DNA of 64,000 nt, taken from the NCBI GenBank assembly GCA_963711495.1, contig CAVQEK010000004.1, positions 2,232,001 to 2,296,000 on the forward strand. Reading direction: 5' to 3'. Within the stretch, counting starts at the first letter, position 1; each line of letters begins with the position of its first letter. A model generated the notes under the pieces. The model was not told the origin of the DNA, did not search any database, and saw only the letters and a program-made list of their open reading frames with translations. The position numbers and the translations under genes are program-made. Source of the DNA: CAVQEK01 sp963711495 (GTDB taxonomy: Bacteria; Bacteroidota; Bacteroidia; Cytophagales; Cyclobacteriaceae). Shown here one piece after another: positions 8,077-16,720 of this stretch.

Positions 8077-9150
8077 TTATTTCAGCGTTACGCCCAGCCC
8101 GGGCCCGTCTGAAAGTAATAGGTGAGGCCCATCGTATTGATAGCCGCCAACAAACGGATCTCTTTGCATTAATAGTGGGGTGTCGAGGTCAAAATAGGAG
8201 ATGCCACCAATGCCGGCTGCCAGCGCCAGAGAACAACCCATCGCCAGGCGGGTTTCGAGCATGCCACCGATCATGAGTTTTAGTCCCATGGTCAAGGCGG
8301 CCTGGGCCATGTCGAGGCTTTGAATAATGCCGGATTTCATGATCTTCAAATTGATGACATCGGCAGCTTTGAATTGAATGATCTTTTTGACATCCTCCCG
8401 GGTGAGCGCCGATTCATCAGCCACAATCGGAACAGGAATCATTTTTCGAAGTTTGGACAGACCATCCAGATTATCCTTGGCTAAAGGTTGTTCATAGAGG
8501 ATCACATTGCAGTCGTAAGAAAGCACTTCTTTAATGAAGAGTAACGCTTCATTGTCATCAAATCCCTGATTGGCGTCCAGGATAATCTGACAATTTTTGC
8601 AGGATGCGTGAATCTGCTGAATGATTTCAAGTTCTTCGTTGGGATTGGCCCCGACTTTCATCTTTAATACATTGAAACCTTTTTTTGTCCAGTTCTGTGC
8701 CAGTTCAACTGATCGTTCCAGCGGTAAGATAGGTATCGTAATATCGGTCGTAAAGTTCGATAATTGCCGGGCCCCCATCAGTTCCCACAAAGGTAAATTT
8801 AGGGAACGGCTGAAAGCATCGAGTATGGCCATTTCCAAACCACAGCGCGCTGCTGGATTTCCAGGCATTTTTTCCTCCATCATAGCACTTAGCGCCCGGT
8901 AATGTGCCGCGGAAACTCCTTTTAAATGATTGCTCAGTTGAAGTACGGTTTTGCGGCTGCTCAACAGGGTTTCACCGGTAATCATTTCGAAAGGGGCGAT
9001 TTCTCCATATCCGGTGATATTATTTTCAAGAGTAACCTGGACCAAAAGATTGTCCACTGAAGTTTGGGTACCTGTAGCGATTGTAAAATGATCGGTTAGT
9101 GTTGAACGCAGAGGTAAAATGTCAATTTCCTGAATTTCTAAATGTTGCAT
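8077..9150 (-). CDS. L-Ala-D/L-Glu-type dipeptide epimerase (enolase superfamily)
   Basis: A 357-residue muconate-lactonizing-type enolase superfamily member. Visible active-site residues are K163 and K165 (KMK), metal ligands D192, E220 and D245, and K269 on the opposite face. D321-L-D323 near the C-terminus matches the DxD motif that binds the dipeptide amino group in L-Ala-D/L-Glu epimerases. The reaction inverts the C-terminal residue of a dipeptide, usually from D-Glu to L-Glu during murein peptide recycling. The gene is 11 bp downstream of the VanX-like dipeptidase on the same strand and certainly shares its transcript. It converges on the GH39-like gene. Confidence 0.88.
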   Translation of the reverse strand: MQHLEIQEIDILPLRSTLTDHFTIATGTQTSVDNLLVQVTLENNITGYGEIAPFEMITGETLLSSRKTVLQLSNHLKGVSAAHYRALSAMMEEKMPGNPAARCGLEMAILDAFSRSLNLPLWELMGARQLSNFTTDITIPILPLERSVELAQNWTKKGFNVLKMKVGANPNEELEIIQQIHASCKNCQIILDANQGFDDNEALLFIKEVLSYDCNVILYEQPLAKDNLDGLSKLRKMIPVPIVADESALTREDVKKIIQFKAADVINLKIMKSGIIQSLDMAQAALTMGLKLMIGGMLETRLAMGCSLALAAGIGGISYFDLDTPLLMQRDPFVGGYQYDGPHLLLSDGPGLGVTLK

Positions 9151-9161
9151 TTCCCGATCAA

Positions 9162-9812
9162 TTAATTGGGTAATACCAGATCCTTAAATGGCAGATCGAT
9201 TAATCCGTATTGTTCACAACCCGGATCTGAAAAGTGCCACCATTCTGAGTTTAAGGGAACAAAACCGGCATTGTACATGGCATTATACAGTATTTGTCGA
9301 TTTTTGAGCGCGGGTCCGGGTATATCCACATAATCAAGATGGGCCTTTTCAGTGAAATCATCAAAATCAGTCGGTTGTGGCAGGTCATGGCCATGAATAT
9401 CAACCAGTCCCACATCTACTGCACACCCCCGGTTGTGATTAGATCCTTTGGCCGGATTAGCCACATAGCGTGTATCGTGTACTTTATCCCACATTTTCCA
9501 TTGCACGGACATTGGGCGATAGCAGTCGAAAAGTTTCAGCCCGTAACCCATAGATTGTAATTTGCGCTGGACTACATCGAGGCGCTCTGCCACTTTTTCA
9601 TGGAGGAAACAAGCTGCAAAAGGATAGAGTTTGATGCCGGTAAAATTATTGGTGGTGGCATACCGGATATCCAAAACAAAAGTAGAATCCAGATTAAGGA
9701 TATTAACCAATGGATCTTTTTTAGTCGCATCCAGGGTAACTTCCTGGGCATGTAACAGCGCGGGAAATAATAGACACAGTGATAACAGCGCTGACCATCG
9801 GGATGATTTCAT
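9162..9812 (-). CDS. D-alanyl-D-alanine dipeptidase, VanX/DdpX family, exported
   Basis: A 216-residue zinc dipeptidase with an N-terminal signal peptide (MKSSRWSALL to about LLHAQ). The start at 9812 is chosen because it begins the signal peptide; the open frame extends 7 codons further. Zinc ligands H126 and D133 (SNHNRGCAVD) and H193, catalytic E190 (EWWHF) and R99 (DCYRP) match VanX. The family hydrolyses D-Ala-D-Ala. Being exported and paired with a dipeptide epimerase, it is likely a scavenging enzyme for released cell-wall dipeptides and not a vancomycin-resistance protein; no vanH, vanA or vanRS is nearby. The M28 peptidase diverges from it. Confidence 0.88.
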   Translation of the reverse strand: MKSSRWSALLSLCLLFPALLHAQEVTLDATKKDPLVNILNLDSTFVLDIRYATTNNFTGIKLYPFAACFLHEKVAERLDVVQRKLQSMGYGLKLFDCYRPMSVQWKMWDKVHDTRYVANPAKGSNHNRGCAVDVGLVDIHGHDLPQPTDFDDFTEKAHLDYVDIPGPALKNRQILYNAMYNAGFVPLNSEWWHFSDPGCEQYGLIDLPFKDLVLPN

Positions 9813-9908
9813 GGGTTGGAAAATTTTAAGCATGTTCTAAAAAAGATTGTCTTGCCAATGGAGGAATTGTTTAAATTTGTGGTTCACCCGAAAATTAATT
9901 CAACACTT

Positions 9909-11360
9909 ATGAGATTAACAAGGATTTTGGTGACGTTTTTCGCTTTTACATTGGTAAATGCCCGGATCTATGCCCAAAGCGATCCGATAATGATCAAACA
10001 GTTCTTTGATGAGGCGCTCACAAACGGGAAAGCTTACCACGACCTGGAATTTCTGTGTAAACACATTGGAGCCAGGATCAGTGGATCTCCGCAAGCGGCG
10101 GCGGCGGTGGAGTGGGGCAGGCAAAAGATGATGCAATACGGATTTGATACTGTCTACCTGCAACCGGTGATGGTGCCACGATGGATTCGTGGCGACGTGG
10201 AAAAAGTGCGTTTTATTTCTGCAAAATATGGCCAGGTTAACTTGAATGTAACTTCCATCGGTAATACGTTAGGTACCGGCCCGGATGGTGTTTTGGCCAA
10301 AACCATACAAATAAATTCGCAAAAAGAGCTCGACAGTTTGGGTAAAGCAGGCAATCTAAAAGACAGGATCGTTTTTCTGAATGTACCAATGAACCAGACG
10401 TACATTTCATCGGGCAATGCATATGGTGAAAGTAATTGGATCAGGACAAGGGGAGCTGGCATGGCCCGGAAATATCAGGCTAAAGGGGTACTGATCCGCT
10501 CTTTGAGCATTGAAACAGACAATTATCCACATACTGGTTCTTACAGCACCAGCGAACCGACACCGGACATTCCAGCCATGGCATTAAGCACATTGGATGC
10601 TGATAAATTGAGTAGTTTGCTATCCCGCGATCCAAATGCTCAGATCTATATGGAATCCTATTGCCATTTCTTACCGGATGTGCAATCCTATAATGTTATT
10701 GGAGAGATCTATGGATCGGAACACCCGGAGGAAATCATCGCTGTGGGTGGGCATCTTGATTCCTGGGATATTGGCGAGGGGGCCAGCGACGACGGTACAG
10801 GCGTAATGCATGCCCTGGAGGCATTGCGATTATTCAAGACATTGAATATCCGGCCAAAGCACACATTACGGGCGATATTTTTTATGAATGAGGAAAATGG
10901 ATTAAGGGGGGCTTTGAAATACGCTGAGGTAGTCAGAAAAAATGGAGAAAAACACATTGCAGCATTAGAATCAGATTCAGGTGGTTTTGCGCCCATTGGA
11001 TTTAGCATTAAGGGTACTCCGGGTTCAGTTGAACAGTTGCAGTCGTGGATGCCTTTGTTTGAGCCCTATCTTATCCATACACTCAATGTTGGCTGGAGTG
11101 GCGAAGATGTAGATCCACTACAAAAACAAGGTGCTGTAACAATTGGTTTGGAACCAGAGCCCCAACGATATTTTGGTTACCATCATTCCGATGCAGATAC
11201 ATTCGACAAAGTCAATCGCCGTGAACTGGAAATGGGAGCTGCGGCAGAAGCTGCATTGATATACCTCATCGACAAGCATGGGCTGCCGAAAGAAACATCG
11301 GTTGCTACTAAATATAAATGTTATCTGGGACAGATTGAAATAGTCAGCAGGCCTCAATGA
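9909..11360 (+). CDS. exported M28 metallopeptidase (carboxypeptidase Q-like)
   Basis: A 483-residue exported dinuclear zinc peptidase. The ATG at 9909 opens a clean signal peptide (MRLTRILVTFFAF to about NARIYAQ); the longer open frame from a TTG at 9816 would overlap the VanX-like gene and mask it. M28 ligands are H282 (GGHLDSWD), D294 (ASDDGTG), E328/E329 (NEENG), D356 (ESDSGG) and the histidine pair at 425-426 (YHHSD). A protease-associated insert lies between residues about 125 and 260. The closest animal relative is plasma glutamate carboxypeptidase/CPQ, a dipeptidase. It adds a third dipeptidase to this island and is divergent from the VanX-like gene across about 96 bp. Confidence 0.88.
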   Translation: MRLTRILVTFFAFTLVNARIYAQSDPIMIKQFFDEALTNGKAYHDLEFLCKHIGARISGSPQAAAAVEWGRQKMMQYGFDTVYLQPVMVPRWIRGDVEKVRFISAKYGQVNLNVTSIGNTLGTGPDGVLAKTIQINSQKELDSLGKAGNLKDRIVFLNVPMNQTYISSGNAYGESNWIRTRGAGMARKYQAKGVLIRSLSIETDNYPHTGSYSTSEPTPDIPAMALSTLDADKLSSLLSRDPNAQIYMESYCHFLPDVQSYNVIGEIYGSEHPEEIIAVGGHLDSWDIGEGASDDGTGVMHALEALRLFKTLNIRPKHTLRAIFFMNEENGLRGALKYAEVVRKNGEKHIAALESDSGGFAPIGFSIKGTPGSVEQLQSWMPLFEPYLIHTLNVGWSGEDVDPLQKQGAVTIGLEPEPQRYFGYHHSDADTFDKVNRRELEMGAAAEAALIYLIDKHGLPKETSVATKYKCYLGQIEIVSRPQ

Positions 11361-11390
11361 GCCGGAAAGATAATTTTTGAAGTCACTGAG

Positions 11391-12044
11391 TTACTGACTA
11401 AAAGATGGTGTTTTTTTTACATGAATGAAAATAATCCAAAGGTCAACCACCAAAGCCGTAATGATCAATGCCACATCCTGACTGATCCCGAAGTTCCACG
11501 CGGCAGAAGATCCGATAATCGCCCATATCGTGGGAATGATCAATAAATATTTGGGAAATTTTTCGGTAGCGAACATAAAAATTCCAAATGTGAAAATTAC
11601 TGTGGGACAGGGCAGTCCAATCGAGATGGTCTCTGGAATGCCGTGACCTTGTATTATACCAAAAAGCGGATAGATAAACAAAGCAAATAAAACAAGCATG
11701 TAGCCGACGTACTGACGGATAGATTTCTTGTTTTTATACTGGACCTTATTTCTCGAAAATGCTTCAATGATGAAAAATATTCCCTGAATCACAAAAATAA
11801 GCGCAAAAACAAAGGCTGCCTTATTTATTTTGGTAAAAAAAGCATAATGATAAGCAATGCCATTCCAAAGCCACACTAAACCCAGTAATGTATTGACGGT
11901 TCTGTTTTTTGCATGAAATTGCAAGTGAATGATTACAATCATCAAAACACCTGATGCCAATAAAATAAGCTGCATCGGGAAGAGTGTGGTGTTGTATTTT
12001 TGAAAGATTTCCAGAAATTGTTCGGCGTTGAACGGAAGATTCAT
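11391..12044 (-). CDS. DUF6064-family membrane protein
   Basis: A 217-residue inner-membrane protein with 6-7 hydrophobic spans and no catalytic motif I recognise. The N-terminus MNLPFNAEQFLEIFQKYNTT resembles DUF6064 proteins, which are of unknown function and often annotated only as membrane proteins. It converges on the M28 peptidase gene with a 30-bp gap and is divergent from rtcB across about 210 bp. No functional link to either neighbour is evident. Confidence 0.65.
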   Translation of the reverse strand: MNLPFNAEQFLEIFQKYNTTLFPMQLILLASGVLMIVIIHLQFHAKNRTVNTLLGLVWLWNGIAYHYAFFTKINKAAFVFALIFVIQGIFFIIEAFSRNKVQYKNKKSIRQYVGYMLVLFALFIYPLFGIIQGHGIPETISIGLPCPTVIFTFGIFMFATEKFPKYLLIIPTIWAIIGSSAAWNFGISQDVALIITALVVDLWIIFIHVKKTPSFSQ

Positions 12045-12257
12045 TTTTAATGTAAATTAATTGGCACAAGGACTAAAATATTGATGCTAATGAAAAAACA
12101 AGTACCTTTTCTTGAAGGTTCCCACGCAACGGTTCTTTTGAATGCAGACGTTTAATGCGATAAAGCGGCAGATTGTTAAGCGGGAGCGTTAAGACAATTT
12201 GTCGTTAAAATCATCAATTTGTGCTGTTATTAATTGGAATAGAAACCAAAAGTGTAT
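12045..12257. promoter_or_regulatory. divergent intergenic region with an 11-bp palindrome
   Basis: This region must hold the promoters for the DUF6064 gene (leftward) and rtcB (rightward). The near-perfect palindrome GACAATTTGTC lies at 12193-12203, flanked on both sides by GTTAA, 55 bp before the rtcB ATG. It could be an operator, but no regulator gene is adjacent. RtcB operons in other bacteria can be controlled by the sigma-54 activator RtcR, which is not seen here. Confidence 0.3.
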
Positions 12258-13676
12258 ATGTCAACTTCCAAGCTTACGGGCAAAGACTTGAAGGCAATCG
12301 GTTATCCTGAGGGGCGATTGATTGGCATCGCTCAGCGGTTAATGGAACAATTTTATCGCGGTAAACGCAGGCAATTTAAGCTGGAGATGCTGAAACGCGT
12401 CATGGAAACGCCAGAGTATTTCTTAAAACATGAGCATTTGAGTTTGCTTGCCAATGAAATTTTGGCCAAAAGCGAATCAAAGAAAGTGACATTGAAAAAA
12501 GGGAAATTGCCATATGCCATCTATGGGGTGGAAGGTATCGAAGCGGGCGCCTTGCAACAAATGGAGGTGGTGATGAAGCTGCCGATAACGGTTGCCGGGG
12601 CATTGATGCCTGATGCGCACCTGGGATATGGATTGCCCATAGGAGGTGTACTGGCTACCGAAAATGCTGTGATTCCCTATGGAGTTGGGGTGGATATCGG
12701 GTGCCGTATGTGTTTGTCAATTTTTGACGTACCCCCTGCCGAACTCCAGGAGCGTAAGAAATCATTAAAATCCATGTTGATTGAGAACACACGTTTCGGT
12801 CATGCAGCCTTCAAACATCCAATGGATGATCCCGTATTAGAGCGTCAGGAATTTAATGAAATCCCTGTATTGCGGACGTTGAAAGACAAGGCCCGCGAAC
12901 AGGTCGGGACATCCGGAGGTGGCAATCATTTTGTTGAATTTGGGGTGGTAAATATACCGGATGAAGATAATGTCCTTCAAATTACGCCAGGGCAATACCT
13001 GGCGTTACTTTCACATTCCGGCTCCAGAGGACTGGGTGCCAGTATTGCCCGTCATTATACCAAACTGGCTATGGAAATATGCAAGCTTCCTTCAGGGGCA
13101 AAACAACTGGCCTGGCTCGACCTCGACACCGAAGCAGGTCAGGAATATTGGCAATCCATGTCCCTGGCCGGAGACTATGCTTCGGCCTGCCATCATCAGA
13201 TCCATTTCCGGATGGCGGATGCCCTGGGAATTACAGCGATTTCTATGGTGGAGAACCATCATAATTTTGCCTGGAAAGAAAAAAATGCAGATGGAAGCGA
13301 CATCATTGTTCATCGTAAAGGAGCGACACCGGCCACTTTAGGTGTCTTGGGCATTATACCCGGATCGATGAGTTCAGAAGGGTTTATTGTACAAGGTAAA
13401 GGTGCCGTTTCCTCCATCAATTCGGCGGCTCATGGTGCAGGTCGACTAATGTCCAGAACTAAAGCTAAGGCAACGTTGTCGAAGAAGGAAGTTCAGAAAA
13501 AGATCCTGGATGCCGGGATAGAGTTGATCGGCTCAGGATTGGATGAAGCGCCGATGGTGTATAAAGATATTCACCGGGTGATGGAAGCTCAAAAAGACCT
13601 GGTGGAGATTGTAGGCACCTTTATGCCAAATATTGTTAGAATGTGCGGTGATGAACGTTTTATCGAAGTCGATTAA
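12258..13676 (+). CDS. rtcB: RtcB-type RNA ligase
   Basis: A 472-residue RtcB-family 3'-phosphate/5'-OH RNA ligase. The ATG at 12258 is preferred over a GTG two codons upstream. Family motifs are in order: DAHLGYG, GVDIGC, GTSGGGNHF, HSGSRG, ENHHNFAW and NSAAHGAGR, where H392 is the expected GMP-attachment histidine. Manganese-binding His/Cys/Asp residues are all present. RtcB repairs or splices RNA with 2',3'-cyclic phosphate ends. It stands alone, without archease, prfH or rtcA. The third metal motif reads GVDIGCRM where many homologues have GVDIGCGM, so an Arg replaces a Gly next to the metal site. The last codons overlap the convergent glycosidase gene. Confidence 0.93.
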   Translation: MSTSKLTGKDLKAIGYPEGRLIGIAQRLMEQFYRGKRRQFKLEMLKRVMETPEYFLKHEHLSLLANEILAKSESKKVTLKKGKLPYAIYGVEGIEAGALQQMEVVMKLPITVAGALMPDAHLGYGLPIGGVLATENAVIPYGVGVDIGCRMCLSIFDVPPAELQERKKSLKSMLIENTRFGHAAFKHPMDDPVLERQEFNEIPVLRTLKDKAREQVGTSGGGNHFVEFGVVNIPDEDNVLQITPGQYLALLSHSGSRGLGASIARHYTKLAMEICKLPSGAKQLAWLDLDTEAGQEYWQSMSLAGDYASACHHQIHFRMADALGITAISMVENHHNFAWKEKNADGSDIIVHRKGATPATLGVLGIIPGSMSSEGFIVQGKGAVSSINSAAHGAGRLMSRTKAKATLSKKEVQKKILDAGIELIGSGLDEAPMVYKDIHRVMEAQKDLVEIVGTFMPNIVRMCGDERFIEVD

Positions 13677-16552
13677 TGCCGGTTTAGCCCGACTATGACA
13701 TAGGGCATTTCATGCTCCATATCAGGAAACAGTCTCCCATTGCCGGCATTGTCCATGGTCTCCACGAAATACATTAGGTCCCATTTGGGAATGAGAAAAT
13801 TTCCTGGGATTTCAGCCATATATTTCCCGGAGTGATCATCATATCGCATGTCAATACTTTGATAATCCTCAAATTGTGTTACATGCCGGTAACGCAAATG
13901 AACCCATTTGATGCCTGAAGCATCAGTAACAGTAGCTCTGACTTTTAATGGTTTTCCAACATCAGCTGAAGTGATTTTATCAATGGTAGCACGGGGTGGA
14001 ATGGTGTCACTGGAAATATTGATGATTATTGGTTGTCTATGAGTGACCGGATATCTTAGCTTGTTGTTTTCGCGGTCCGAAACCTCTAGGAAGTACGAAA
14101 TAGTTTTCGCTATGCCTGATGGCGTAAAATCAATATTGTATTGTCCTTCATTGATTTTGTTCATATTTATTTTTTGAAAAGGACCGTCATTTTCACTAAG
14201 GTAACAACTCACGGTATCCACTTGATTTTTGGAATAAATACTGGCGTTGAATTCAATTCGTCGGTCTGGCAATGCGTGTCGTACAGGTACATGTGCAACT
14301 TGCATAAACTTTTGGTCTGTATCCGGCTTAAAGTCTGATCGCTGATCGTTAAGTTTTTTCAATTCATGCTGTAATTGCTCAAGATCATCTTTCCAGTGCC
14401 CGCACATATTCAATCTGCAGATGCCCATCATCAGGTCATTGGTATATACATCGCTGGCAGATTGTACAATATTCTGCCACGCATTAACGGCTTTTTTTTC
14501 TTCAGCTATGGCAGAATCGAGGGCAAAAAGGTCCTGGGTTTCTGTGAATAAATTGTATTGAACAGCAGCCAGGTCACGATGAGCGTGATATTTTGCAAGA
14601 TGCGCCAAAATGTTCAGATCAGTGACGGTAGAGATAAATTCATTGCTGGATTTTTTGGTACTATTATGTTGGGCAAGTTTTACATAATACAGCACAGAAT
14701 CAGCCGTTTTTGAGAACCAGTCACTGGTTTCGCGTGGTGATTGCCTGGGATCTTCTGTTCCGGTTAAAATATTTTCAGCGGCCTCTTTGAAATCTGCAAA
14801 CTGTTGAATATCTGTTGCGCCTCCGGTTGCAAAAGATGGCAGGTCACCCAGATGCATTTTTTCCGCCCAACCGCGGGTGGTGGGGAAATATTTATACACA
14901 TAACTGGCCGAAACAATTCGCGGCAAAATACCACTCGCCAGATTAAGGGCTTTCATGATTTCAGGTCCGGTGACCGGGTCGAAATGTTGGGCAAATTGAG
15001 CTGACCATAGCTCATCGGTCATTTTTGGATTATAGCCCAAGCGACCGAAAAGTTCATAAAAATACCAGTACCGTTCGAATTCGTAATCGTAATATTGGTA
15101 TTTGGGATTCAACAATTCAAATGGTGGTTTTTCCTGAGGCTGAGTTTCCATTTTGGTGGCCAAAGGTTCATTTACTTCGAAACTGTTTCCTTGGTAAAGG
15201 TGGGTACTTGCAACAAACCGCCGCACATAATCCGGGCTTCCCCAAAGCAGGATCCGGCTGGTACCGCCATTCCACAATCGCCAATGCACTTTGTAGCGTT
15301 GCGGGTAGGTCAGCAGATCAGCATAACCATGCCTGCGGTCAAACTGGTTTTGTCGATTGATATGAGTTGGGTGGAAAGGCATTCCCATTTGTTCCATCCA
15401 GTATTTGGTCGCAACACGGATATTTAATCCCTGCTGCAATCCATCATTGATAATCGCATCGGGTAACTCTTTAGCACGAATATCTATGTGCAGGTGTGGA
15501 TGTGTTTCGGCGATCATGTTAAATACATCATGCCAGAAAACCGGCATCTCCTGTTCGGTGAGCCCCGATTCAGGGTGCATCCTGAACTGCAGCCCATCCA
15601 ATTCCGGAAAAACATCGAGAAATTTTTTAATCGAAGCCCGGCTATATTCTGCCAGATTTTTACTGTTTAATCCCCAGACCATGCCATTTTCAGGTTCCTC
15701 CGGTTTTTGTTGTTTACTGGTCAGTCCACCACTTTGCACTCCGCCACGATAAATGTGATCCCAGATACCGGCAGTGACCTTAATTCCCCGTTCGTGGGCC
15801 AGACGGATCAGTCGATTGAAAGAAGCTGTGTTTTTGTCTTGTTGCTCAGGTGTAATGCCCACCAGTTTCACTTCCGGGAAATCTTTGAGATCAAAAAAAT
15901 ATGGATACGGCGGGGCCATGAATCCTCCATTTTCGTAACCAAAAATGATAACGAAACTATTAAAACGGCTTTGGGCCAGCAGATCGAAATAACGTTTCCA
16001 ATAATCCTCATCATACAATCTTTGTTCAAAAAAGGCCCGCTGCATGGTGTACATTGATATTGCTCTTTCATGATCATATGGTTCTTCATTGGTATTTTGG
16101 ACATATTTTAACAAGTCACCTTGCAGGTCACTCAATCCTATTCGCTCAGCGACATCCAACAGCGCGTACATCAATCCGATATCATCAGCACCGCAGAGGA
16201 CAATTTCCTGTTTCGTGCCCTTTACAATTTTATGAAGGGTCAATGCTTCTTCTGCGGAGGGCAGTGATAATTGATAGTCAGCCAGTAAATTGGGTGCTTC
16301 GCCATTTTTGTCCGCAACACCAGCGATGAATATCAAATCCGTGTTGGAGTCAGATATTTTAAAAGAATGGTCTACTACATAACCTTTAGACACCAGTTGG
16401 TCTTCGAGTTTTTGAATGCCGTGCAACACTGATGGAGACATTAAAGAATCCGTTACGATCGTGGCTTTCAATGCTGAACTGAAATGACAATTTTGACAAA
16501 GCAGGGAGATAAGCAGTAGGCAAATCCAAATTAACACATGATGTTTAGACAT
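13673..16552 (-). CDS. large exported lipoprotein, alpha-glucuronidase/GH-like
   Basis: A 959-residue lipoprotein. The start at 16552 (MSKHHVLIWI) opens a signal peptide with a lipobox ending LLCQNC; an open frame reaching 16687 adds 45 residues without a signal and is rejected. Residues about 30-160 resemble the non-catalytic alpha/beta domain before GH20/GH67 barrels. Residues about 170-560 look like a TIM barrel with FRMHPESG as a striking conserved-looking segment. The last about 200 residues are two Ig-like sandwiches. Similar Bacteroidota proteins are annotated as alpha-glucuronidase family hydrolases, but I cannot assign the GH family firmly or name the catalytic pair. It shares a TTAA with rtcB, each gene using it as its stop. 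Confidence 0.6.
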   Translation of the reverse strand: MSKHHVLIWICLLLISLLCQNCHFSSALKATIVTDSLMSPSVLHGIQKLEDQLVSKGYVVDHSFKISDSNTDLIFIAGVADKNGEAPNLLADYQLSLPSAEEALTLHKIVKGTKQEIVLCGADDIGLMYALLDVAERIGLSDLQGDLLKYVQNTNEEPYDHERAISMYTMQRAFFEQRLYDEDYWKRYFDLLAQSRFNSFVIIFGYENGGFMAPPYPYFFDLKDFPEVKLVGITPEQQDKNTASFNRLIRLAHERGIKVTAGIWDHIYRGGVQSGGLTSKQQKPEEPENGMVWGLNSKNLAEYSRASIKKFLDVFPELDGLQFRMHPESGLTEQEMPVFWHDVFNMIAETHPHLHIDIRAKELPDAIINDGLQQGLNIRVATKYWMEQMGMPFHPTHINRQNQFDRRHGYADLLTYPQRYKVHWRLWNGGTSRILLWGSPDYVRRFVASTHLYQGNSFEVNEPLATKMETQPQEKPPFELLNPKYQYYDYEFERYWYFYELFGRLGYNPKMTDELWSAQFAQHFDPVTGPEIMKALNLASGILPRIVSASYVYKYFPTTRGWAEKMHLGDLPSFATGGATDIQQFADFKEAAENILTGTEDPRQSPRETSDWFSKTADSVLYYVKLAQHNSTKKSSNEFISTVTDLNILAHLAKYHAHRDLAAVQYNLFTETQDLFALDSAIAEEKKAVNAWQNIVQSASDVYTNDLMMGICRLNMCGHWKDDLEQLQHELKKLNDQRSDFKPDTDQKFMQVAHVPVRHALPDRRIEFNASIYSKNQVDTVSCYLSENDGPFQKINMNKINEGQYNIDFTPSGIAKTISYFLEVSDRENNKLRYPVTHRQPIIINISSDTIPPRATIDKITSADVGKPLKVRATVTDASGIKWVHLRYRHVTQFEDYQSIDMRYDDHSGKYMAEIPGNFLIPKWDLMYFVETMDNAGNGRLFPDMEHEMPYVIVGLNRH

Positions 16553-16692
16553 TATGGCCTTACCGGGCAATAATCTCTTATGCACTACAATATGACCAAA
16601 AATGGCAGGTTGACCAGCCGATTTAATTTTAGACATTATGGGGATATTTAGCGGTTCTTTCAAAATAAGAGATCCATTGGCGTCCAAAAAAT

Positions 16693-16720
16693 CAGGTTAA
16701 CCCTAACAGGTTAACCCTAA
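16693..16720. repeat. two tandem copies of a 14-bp motif with a GGTTAACC palindrome
   Basis: CAGGTTAACCCTAA occurs twice in exact tandem, just upstream of the 959-residue lipoprotein gene (about 140 bp from its start). Each copy contains the self-complementary GGTTAACC, so the two dyads lie 14 bp apart. This looks like a double operator for a sugar-responsive regulator, or a small tandem duplication. No regulator gene is adjacent. Confidence 0.6.

Noticed and set aside
9162..9812. vancomycin-resistance role for the VanX-like gene
   Set aside because: No vanH, ligase or two-component genes nearby; an exported form paired with a dipeptide epimerase fits peptide scavenging better.
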